Positions 58,777 through 64,000 of a stretch of 64,000 nt of DNA are shown here, in pieces. The position numbers and the translations under genes are program-made. The stretch comes from an uncultured Polaribacter sp. (GTDB lineage: Bacteria > Bacteroidota > Bacteroidia > Flavobacteriales > Flavobacteriaceae): contig NZ_CANMVP010000021.1 of assembly GCF_947501385.1 (NCBI RefSeq), positions 23,246 through 87,245 on the forward strand, written 5' to 3'. The notes beneath the pieces were generated by a model that ran no database searches, was not told the DNA's origin, and saw only the letters and a program-made list of their open reading frames with translations. Positions within the stretch are counted from its first letter, which is position 1. Each line of letters starts with the position of its first letter.

Positions 58777-60333
58777 ATGAATTTTCAAGATAGTAGGGTA
58801 AACAAATTGTTATTAATTCTATGTATTTTTTTACTTAGTAATTATGTAAAAGCTCAAAATAGCTCTTTACAAATAGGTGATTCAGCGCCACCTTTAAAGG
58901 TTTTTCAATGGATAAAGGGAAGCCCTGTTTCTGAATTTAAAAAAGGACAAGTCTATGTGGTAGAATTTGGAGCTACCTGGTGTAAGCCCTGTGCAGTAGC
59001 TATCCCAAAATTGACAGCCTTGCAAAAAAAATACAAGAAAAAAGTTAAAGTGATTGGTCTTTTTGTGATGGAATATAATAATGAACCTAAAGACACTAAA
59101 AAACCAAAATATGTTGCAAGAGTGCAAAAGTATGTGACTAAAAAGGGTGATCAAATGGACTACAGTGTTGCCGTGGATGATCCAGAACGCACCATGGAAA
59201 ATACTTGGTTACGAGCCGAAGGAAAAAATGGAGTCCCATATACATTTATTGTTGATAAACAAGGGCGGATAGCCTGGATTGGTCGGGTAGAATCCAATGG
59301 AATAGAAAAAATATTGAATACTATATTAAGTAATGAGTATGATATCAATAAGTTTATTGCTTGGAGCAAAGAAGATAAAAAAAATCAAACTCCTTATAAT
59401 GACAAAAAACTGTTGTTAATAGAGGACAATGGCGGTAAGTCAACTAATTTTTTATACCGTTCTATTTTAACAAATTATAATGGAGATATACAAAAAGCAC
59501 CTCCATCATTTATAACTGGATATTATTTGGCACATCCAAAACCAGAGACAGAGATGTATCTGGGAAGAGTTCAGACAACAGGTACTTCGCTTCCGCATCT
59601 TTATAACATGGCTTATGGTGATACTCTTTGGAATATGCCTTCATACAGACTTCCAAAGAACCTTATGTTTCCAGATACTTTAAAGAATCCTTATACCAAA
59701 AGATCTTATGGTAAATATTGGTTGCAACCTATTGTGGAAGTTTCCAATAAGAAACCCTTTGATTGGTTTTATAACTCACCTATGAATAAATACAATTATA
59801 GCCTAAAGGTTCCGACAGAAAAAGGCACTGCCAAATTTTTACAAGATGCCATGCAAAGAGACCTAAAAACCTACTTCGGATATGATGTACGTGTAGAAAT
59901 TAGGGAAATGCCATGTTGGAAAATCACAGCGAATAAAAATGCTGTTCAAAATTTAAAATCAAAAACACCTGGGCAACCCTATCGTAGGTTAAAATGGGAT
60001 AATGAAAAAGGATATGACGTCAAAAATGCAGAAATTCAAGATTTTATATGGAAATTGGCTTCAAATTCAGGGCTTACAGATACACCCCGTCCTCCATCCA
60101 ATAAAACCGCAAATATACTTCCTTTTATTGATGCTACAGAATTTGATTTTCAAATAGATTATAGTATAAGTTTGGAAGAGAACGACAAGATAAATACTGC
60201 ATTAAACAAGCACGATTTTTCATTGGCAAAAGCTTTTTTAAATCGTTTGGGCTTGAATTTAGAGAGAAGCACTCATCCAATGAAGGTAGTGGTCATTAGA
60301 GACCCCATTACAAACCAAAAAACGGTACCATGA
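58777..60333 (+). CDS. TlpA-like thioredoxin-fold protein with C-terminal extension
   Basis: 518 residues with a signal segment ending KAQNS. Residues 30-185 form a TlpA/redoxin domain with active site WCKPC (FGATWCKPCAVAIPK), suggesting a periplasmic disulphide reductase. The remaining 320 residues lack a thioredoxin motif; the end, AFLNRLGLNLERSTHPMKVVVI, resembles the C-terminal segment of DUF3738 (soil-associated TIGR03435) proteins. Such fusions often close ECF/FecR/SusCD clusters. Its TGA stop overlaps the ATG of a 56-codon ORF (ATGA). Confidence 0.78.
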   Translation: MNFQDSRVNKLLLILCIFLLSNYVKAQNSSLQIGDSAPPLKVFQWIKGSPVSEFKKGQVYVVEFGATWCKPCAVAIPKLTALQKKYKKKVKVIGLFVMEYNNEPKDTKKPKYVARVQKYVTKKGDQMDYSVAVDDPERTMENTWLRAEGKNGVPYTFIVDKQGRIAWIGRVESNGIEKILNTILSNEYDINKFIAWSKEDKKNQTPYNDKKLLLIEDNGGKSTNFLYRSILTNYNGDIQKAPPSFITGYYLAHPKPETEMYLGRVQTTGTSLPHLYNMAYGDTLWNMPSYRLPKNLMFPDTLKNPYTKRSYGKYWLQPIVEVSNKKPFDWFYNSPMNKYNYSLKVPTEKGTAKFLQDAMQRDLKTYFGYDVRVEIREMPCWKITANKNAVQNLKSKTPGQPYRRLKWDNEKGYDVKNAEIQDFIWKLASNSGLTDTPRPPSNKTANILPFIDATEFDFQIDYSISLEENDKINTALNKHDFSLAKAFLNRLGLNLERSTHPMKVVVIRDPITNQKTVP

Positions 60334-60500
60334 AGTCAAATTTAGTCTCCTCAGGTGTCGTGCATCAAAACTTCCTAAAAGAAGAAGCGTTACAGCTGTT
60401 ATGGTATCAATTTTACAAAATGGGTAAGAACACCCATAAAAGAAGAACAATAATAAAAAATAGCACACCTATGAAAGTCCAGAACAAAAGCCCTATTTAA
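60330..60500 (+). CDS. Possible small protein coupled to the TlpA-like gene
   Basis: A 56-residue frame (MKSNLVSSGVVHQNFLKEEAL...KSPI) starts at an ATG that overlaps the TlpA-like stop as ATGA, a classic translational-coupling layout. The protein is basic in its second half (KNTHKRRTIIKN) and has no recognised family, signal peptide or membrane helix. It could equally be a chance frame. It was too short for the ORF track. Confidence 0.35.
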   Translation: MKSNLVSSGVVHQNFLKEEALQLLWYQFYKMGKNTHKRRTIIKNSTPMKVQNKSPI

Positions 60501-60567
60501 GCCGTGTTCAATCCCCTATGGGTAGCCCAATTGGGGTTAAAACGGTTATAACCCCAGTATTATAAGG

Positions 60568-60924
60568 GGTTATGGCCTAAAGGTGGGGGGTTACGGCTCA
60601 ATTGTTGGGCACAACAGCCGCTCCGTTGGAGCCAACGGCTGCTCCGTTGGGGTCCGCGGCTGGTCCGTTGGGGTTCACGGCTGGTCCGTTGGGGCTCACG
60701 GGCGCTCCGTTGGGCACAACAGTTGGTTCGTTGGAGTCCACGGCTGTTCCGTTGGGGGCAACGCTTGCTCCGTTGGAGCCCACGGTTGGTTCGTTGGAGT
60801 CCACGGCCGCTCCGTTGGGGCTCACGGGCGCTCTGTTGGGGGCAACGCTTGTTCCGTTGGGAGCAACGGTTGGTTTGTTGAAGCCACTGCCCGTTTTGTT
60901 GGAGGTTATGGTGACTCCGTATTA
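60568..60924. repeat. 17-unit 21-bp minisatellite of palindromic units
   Basis: Seventeen contiguous 21-base units run from 60568 to 60924. The best-conserved part is TCCGTTGG (nearly invariant) and a variable ACGG half, so a unit such as CCAACGGCTGCTCCGTTGG folds into a perfect seven-base hairpin. GC content is far above the surrounding sequence. Because 21 is divisible by three and no stops occur, two forward frames and one reverse frame are open throughout (tracks 60583, 60602, 60598), each giving a seven-residue repeat such as SVGVHGW or PLGSTAA. None has a convincing start or ribosome binding site. I treat it as a repeat of unknown function. Confidence 0.8.
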
Positions 60925-60975
60925 GCCCACCATAAAAAAAAGTAGTAGATACCTAAACGTAAAAATAAGTTTATT

Positions 60976-61590
60976 ATGACACGAGATTTTATTCCTAGAA
61001 CAGAAGGTCAGCTTATCATATGGTTGACAAATTTTAAAGACAAAATAGCTACCTTGGGGGCAGACCTGGGGTTAAGTCCAGAAGCCCTTACCGCTATTAC
61101 CGCAGATTGTGAGGCCTTAATTGCCACCATTACTGCGGTAGAAACCGCCAGAACAGACCTGGCCACAGCCGTAACGGCCAAAGACAACACCAAAAAGAGT
61201 ACCATTAGTACCCTGCGTACCGAAATTGCCCGTATTAAAACCAACCCCAACTATACCGAGGCCATTGGTAAAGACCTGAGTATTGTAGGCGAAACCACCC
61301 CACAAGATTTAAATAATGCTAAACCTACCCTTAGCGCAGAGGCGTTTCCGGGCTATGTACGTATTAAATTTATCAAAGGCGGTTTTAGTGGCGTTAACAT
61401 CTATTCCCGTATCAAGGGCTCTGTTGGGTGGAGTTTTTTATCTCGAGATACTAGCAGTCCCTATGAAGACCAACGTCCGTTAGAAAACCCCAATGTTCCA
61501 GAAACCCGAGAATATATGGCCATCGGCCTAAAAGGCGATGATGAAATTGGGCAGGAAAGTGATGTGGTGGTGGTTGTTTTTTGGGGGTAG
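60976..61590 (+). CDS. Fn3-like domain protein of a common Bacteroidota hypothetical family
   Basis: 204 residues. An N-terminal helical region (IPRTEGQLIIWLTNFKDKIATLGADLGLSPEALTAI) is followed by a coiled, alanine-threonine-rich middle and a C-terminal beta-sandwich with fibronectin type III look (FPGYVRIKFIKGGFSGVNIYSRIKGSVGWSFLSRDTSSPY). Small proteins of this architecture are widespread in Bacteroidota without a known function. No signal peptide. Codon use is C-rich relative to neighbours, like fecR. It sits between the minisatellite and a repeat-rich gap. Confidence 0.7.
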   Translation: MTRDFIPRTEGQLIIWLTNFKDKIATLGADLGLSPEALTAITADCEALIATITAVETARTDLATAVTAKDNTKKSTISTLRTEIARIKTNPNYTEAIGKDLSIVGETTPQDLNNAKPTLSAEAFPGYVRIKFIKGGFSGVNIYSRIKGSVGWSFLSRDTSSPYEDQRPLENPNVPETREYMAIGLKGDDEIGQESDVVVVVFWG

Positions 61591-61668
61591 TTTTAAAGTT
61601 TGAAGTTAAAAGTTAGAAGTACAAAGTATAGATGAGTACAAAAGATAAAATCAAATCTAAAATCATCG

Positions 61669-61760
61669 TGTCATTCCGAGAGGAGTGAAGCGGAACCGAG
61701 GAATCTCATATCGCGTTAACGTTAGCTTTTTAGAGATCTCTCTGCAAGGTCGAGATGACA
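61669..61760. repeat. GTCATTCCGAG/GAGATGAC intergenic element, uninterrupted copy
   Basis: Terminal inverted TGTCAT and ATGACA bound the element, which contains AATCTCATATCGCGTTAACG and TAGAGATCTCTC. A second copy at about 63799-63920 is interrupted by a 44-base insert. Confidence 0.75.
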
Positions 61761-62019
61761 GAGAGTTGAAGGTTAGAAGTTAGAAGTACAAAGTATAAAA
61801 ATTGTACAAAATATCAAATGGTAGGTTCGCCATAGGATTTGGAGGCGAGCCTGTCTACCGTCAGGCGTCAATGGTTAGAAGATTTCGTAAAGAAAAAAAT
61901 GCTGTTTGACCATTGCCGAAAAACAAAAGACATTTTGCGCCGAAGGTAGCTAGCGAAGCTATCGAAGGTTATCAAGAAAAAGTAGTAGAAAAGAGAAATA
62001 GAAATAAAAAAAAAGAATT

Positions 62020-62071
62020 AGGAAACATTTTCTAAATGTCTGATCCTTGTAAAAACTAGAAAATGCTTCCT
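62020..62071. repeat. Inverted repeat with 15-base arms
   Basis: AGGAAACATTTTCTA and TAGAAAATGCTTCCT pair with a single mismatch across a 22-base loop. It could be a terminator-like or small-RNA hairpin. Confidence 0.6.
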
Positions 62072-62102
62072 ATCCTTTTATTATACATACAAAAAATAAA
62101 AC

Positions 62103-62171
62103 ATGATTTTTTATATCACTTCAATAACCATTTGTTTCATGTTGATATTATTGATATGTGCAGAAGAATAA
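62103..62171 (+). CDS. Possible 22-residue hydrophobic micro-ORF
   Basis: The frame MIFYITSITICFMLILLICAEE is one hydrophobic span with a two-residue acidic end, preceded by an A-rich stretch. Coding is uncertain; the composition resembles type I toxin peptides, which are usually paired with an antisense RNA not identifiable here. Confidence 0.2.
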   Translation: MIFYITSITICFMLILLICAEE

Positions 62172-62619
62172 TAAGAAAAATATATGCAGTAAATTAAAAC
62201 AATTAGTTAGAATTTTTAACCGCAATAGCATCTGACAATTACGTTGTCATTCCGGAGTTTATGCTGAGTGAAGACGAAGTGGTGGCAGGAATCCATAACC
62301 TCGCAGGTCGAGATGGTATACAGTAAAGAATAGCAATGCAATAAATAAAAAGAACGAACCTTGCCCATATGGGAATGGATGGGATAGAGATTGTTTAGAA
62401 AGTCTCTTTATATACAGATGAGAGGCTGTCTGAAAAGTAATTACAAATGTCTAACTGAGTGATTTGACTTTGTTCAGCACAGGCTATTCAGGATGACAGG
62501 AAGATTCACAACGACATTGCAAAAGAAAAAGATGATGATACAAACAAAAAAAGAACCCTACCGATTCCTATCTTGGAACGGATGCGATGAGATTGTTTAG
62601 AAGATCTCTTTATATACAG

Positions 62620-62697
62620 ATGAGATCCCGCGATTCCGCGGGATGAATTCGACTAACTAATTTTAAAACACGCAGTGTTTTAAAATTAGAGTCTCAT
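62620..62697. repeat. Palindromic hairpin element, copy 2
   Basis: Bounded by ATGAGA and TCTCAT. First hairpin ATCCCGCG-ATTC-CGCGGGAT (62625-62644), second hairpin CTAATTTTAAAACAC-GCA-GTGTTTTAAAATTAG (62657-62689), a perfect 15-base stem. Confidence 0.8.
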
Positions 62698-62765
62698 GAA
62701 CCTTAACGCTTCTAATAGATTAGAACGGATGTTACGCGATTTTAAAAAAATCTTATTTAAAAGGT

Positions 62766-62868
62766 TGAGAGATCCCTGCCTTACTGAATCAAGTTCAGCA
62801 CAGGTCGCAGGGATTAGTTCAACTAACTAATTTTAAAACACTACGTGTTTTTAAAATTAGAGTTTCAC
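62766..62868. repeat. Palindromic hairpin element, copy 3 (just upstream of the HU-like gene)
   Basis: Same plan as copy 2: ATCCCTGC/GCAGGGAT arms (62772-62779, 62807-62814) enclosing ACTGAATCAAGTTCAGCACAGG, then CTAATTTTAAAACAC-TAC-GTGTTTTTAAAATTAG. It ends 15 bases before the HU-like start. Confidence 0.8.
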
Positions 62869-62882
62869 TAAAAACAAATAAA

Positions 62883-63266
62883 ATGCCAGTAAAGATTAAA
62901 GCTCTGGAACGTGGAGAACCAGGTGTAGCAGGTGGTGGTATCAAAAAATGGTATGCTACTACAGCCAAACAAGACGAGCGCAATATTGAAGCACTTACCA
63001 CAAGTATTGAAAAAATAAGCACCGTTAGTGGTGCAGACATCCGTGCCGTACTCTATGCCCTCGTTGATGTGTGTATAGAAGAATTAAGTTATGGCAATGT
63101 GGTTCGTATAGGAGAACTTGGAAACCTACGTGTAGGTGTAAGCAGCGAAGGTGTTGCTACACAAGAAGAAGTCACCACAGCACTGATTAAAAAAGCCAGA
63201 ATACTCTTTGCACCAGGATCACGACTTAAAGTGATGCGAGATACTTTAACCTATCAAAAAGTATAA
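62883..63266 (+). CDS. HU-family-like DNA-binding protein
   Basis: 127 residues of the Bacteroidota HU-like type: KKWYATTAKQDERNIEALTTSIEKISTVSGADIRAVLYALVDVCIEELSYGNVVRIGELGNLRVGVSSEG, where the helical dimerisation part and the GELGNL beta segment correspond to the HU fold, and a basic C terminus follows (SRLKVMRDTLTYQKV). It would bind and bend DNA. The start is placed at ATG 62883. It lies 15 bases after a palindromic repeat and precedes a terminator. Confidence 0.8.
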   Translation: MPVKIKALERGEPGVAGGGIKKWYATTAKQDERNIEALTTSIEKISTVSGADIRAVLYALVDVCIEELSYGNVVRIGELGNLRVGVSSEGVATQEEVTTALIKKARILFAPGSRLKVMRDTLTYQKV

Positions 63267-63280
63267 ATTGGCAAAGCAAG

Positions 63281-63320
63281 CACTAAAAAAGGGGTCATAA
63301 AACACCTTTTTTTTAGTGTT
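63281..63320 (+). terminator. Terminator after the HU-like gene
   Basis: CACTAAAAAAGG (63281-63292) pairs with CCTTTTTTTTAGTG (63305-63318) around a loop containing GTCATAAAACA; a long A:T stem. Confidence 0.6.
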
Positions 63321-63363
63321 CTCAGCTTTCTTTTTAAAGTTGTAAGCACAGCGCAAGAAAAGT

Positions 63364-63429
63364 GTAGTTACAAAAGAACACTTTTGTAGTTACAAAAAGA
63401 ACATTTTGTAGTTACAAATCAACTTTTTT
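63364..63429. repeat. Three tandem 22-bp repeats
   Basis: GTAGTTACAAAAGAACACTTTT, a near copy, and GTAGTTACAAATCAACTTTTTT follow one another without spacers. Confidence 0.85.
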
Positions 63430-63798
63430 GTAGGCACAGTTTTTAGCCCCCGTGGTTACTGGGCTGAGAGCCCATCCCGATGTATTATTTGCTTTGTGAA
63501 ATGTTTGTGAGAGCCCTTCCCCGAGATCCCATCTCAGAGGAGACTTTTTGCTTTGTGAAGCCCATCCCAGTGTATTATTCGCTTTATTAAGTCTCTGTGA
63601 GTACCCTTCCCAAAGGGAAGGGTTAGGAAGCTTTGGGTTTAATAACAATTTGAATGTGAGTTTAGAAGATATAATAGTACGGAACGTAAAGAAAATGTCC
63701 AGTGGACATTTTTAGTGAACGTGCCAGCTGGCGGGTTGGCTTTATAAAGGAGAAATATTACCGAAATCAAAATGTATTTTGATGGAAGGTAGCTAGCG

Positions 63799-63920
63799 AA
63801 GCGGAGCGGAACAGAGCAATCTCATATCGTGTTAACGTTAGCTTTTTAGAGATCTCTCCACAAGGTCACTGAATCAAGCCTGCCTTGTCGGCAGACAGGT
63901 TCAGCACAGGCGAGATGACA
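63799..63920. repeat. Intergenic element interrupted by a nested insert
   Basis: Same core as 61669-61760 (AATCTCATATCGTGTTAACG, TAGAGATCTCTC, CAAGGT...CGAGATGACA), but a 44-base insert (63867-63910) breaks it. The insert itself has CTGAATCAAG/TTCAG arms split by a CCTGCC...GACAGG hairpin (63879-63899). Confidence 0.8.
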
Positions 63921-64000
63921 GGAAGTTGGAAGTTAGAAGTTAAAAGTGCAAAGTATGAATATGAGTACAAAAGATAAAATAATACGGAAATCAAAATGTC

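Larger units (their letters stand above)
61591..62882. other. 1.3-kb repeat-rich region without a clear gene
   Basis: Contains heptamer arrays at 61598-61632 and about 61765-61795, a palindromic GTCATTCCGAG...GAGATGACA element (61669-61760), a long imperfect inverted repeat AGGAAACATTTTCTA / TAGAAAATGCTTCCT (62020-62034 and 62057-62071), a possible 22-codon hydrophobic ORF (62103-62171), a repeat of the GTCATTCC type near 62250, a 38-base near-direct repeat (about 62391 and 62588), and two palindromic elements (62620-62697, 62766-62868). The density of decayed repeats suggests a hotspot for insertion. Confidence 0.65.
63267..64000. other. Repeat-rich stretch at the right edge without a gene
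   Basis: Beyond the HU terminator there are three tandem 22-base units (63364-63429), a repeated roughly 55-base block (AGCCCATCCC...GAG, near 63470 and 63555), a CCCTTCCC-AAA-GGGAAGGG hairpin (about 63607-63625), an interrupted palindromic element (63799-63920) and a heptamer array (63925-63950). The ORF at 63412-63648 lies within these repeats and is not credible. Confidence 0.6.

Noticed and set aside
60568-60924. Possible CRISPR array
   Set aside because: The units are directly adjacent without unique spacers of regular length, are themselves palindromic and vary throughout; no cas genes are near.
60583-60945. Heptapeptide-repeat protein (also frames 60602 and 60598 reverse)
   Set aside because: Three frames are open because the repeat period is a multiple of three and lacks stops; no start context or codon bias favours one, so none is annotated as a gene.
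61008-61305. Minus-strand ORFs antisense to the Fn3-like gene
   Set aside because: They are shadows of the C-rich codons of the forward gene and have no independent start signals.
63364-63429. Plasmid iterons or replication origin
   Set aside because: Only three short repeats, no replication initiator gene, no DnaA-box cluster and no skew evidence available.
63412-63648. Minus-strand ORF near the right edge
   Set aside because: It is assembled from duplicated repeat blocks and the product contains repeat-encoded words rather than a fold.
1-64000. Prophage or insertion sequence
   Set aside because: No integrase, transposase, terminase or capsid-like products were seen in any frame examined.

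Overview
The window is a stretch of chromosome from an AT-rich member of the Bacteroidota, very probably family Flavobacteriaceae. The signs are two SusC/SusD pairs, a type IX secretion C-terminal domain, an ECF sigma/FecR regulatory pair, promoters of the TTTG-N19-TAnnTTTG type, A-rich ribosome binding regions, and the order rplQ-carA-eno-gltA. The genus cannot be fixed from sequence reading alone; Polaribacter- or Tenacibaculum-like relatives are plausible.

Layout. 1-1612: end of a surface-polysaccharide cluster (flippase fragment and GT4 glycosyltransferase). 1686-7899: housekeeping and envelope genes (YjjG-type phosphatase, lipoprotein, DUF5723 outer-membrane protein, RarA, rhomboid protease, RlmB). 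7984-17670, minus strand: a nutrient-uptake operon read as SusC, SusD, two lipoproteins, then a large secreted beta-propeller protein with a PA domain and a T9SS sorting tail. 17898-19586: a BamA/TamA-like outer membrane protein. 19653-37620: the str, S10, spc and alpha ribosomal-protein operons (rpsL to rplQ, with secY, infA, rpmJ and rpoA). 37621-47280: a small AT-rich insert between two near-identical terminators, then carA, eno, gltA, two guanidino-modifying hydrolases (the second CtlX-like), a PrsW-type protease and a PafA-like phosphatase. 47392-51215: MlaE/MlaF lipid ABC transporter, tRNA-Lys, CIA30 protein and a DUF389 membrane protein. 51227-60500: an ECF sigma / FecR / STN-SusC / SusD / TlpA-like cell-surface signalling and uptake cluster. 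60568-64000: a repeat-rich accessory tail with a 17-unit palindromic 21-bp minisatellite, an Fn3-like protein, an HU-like protein and several families of small palindromic repeats.

How it works together. The ribosomal block is almost all co-directional and tightly packed. It breaks only at a few structured intergenic regions that look regulatory: before rplC (promoter, 16-codon leader ORF and attenuator-like hairpin), before rpsH (hairpin with a promoter -7 element in its loop) and before rpsD (long hairpin that may bind S4). In the sigma/FecR cluster, the STN domain of the SusC protein would signal through the FecR anti-sigma factor to the ECF sigma factor, controlling the transporter, its SusD lipoprotein and a periplasmic thioredoxin-fold protein.

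The most unusual material is the ribosomal-operon leader architecture and the nested, palindromic and heptameric repeats concentrated in the last 12 kb. No CRISPR array, prophage, transposase gene or rRNA gene was seen.
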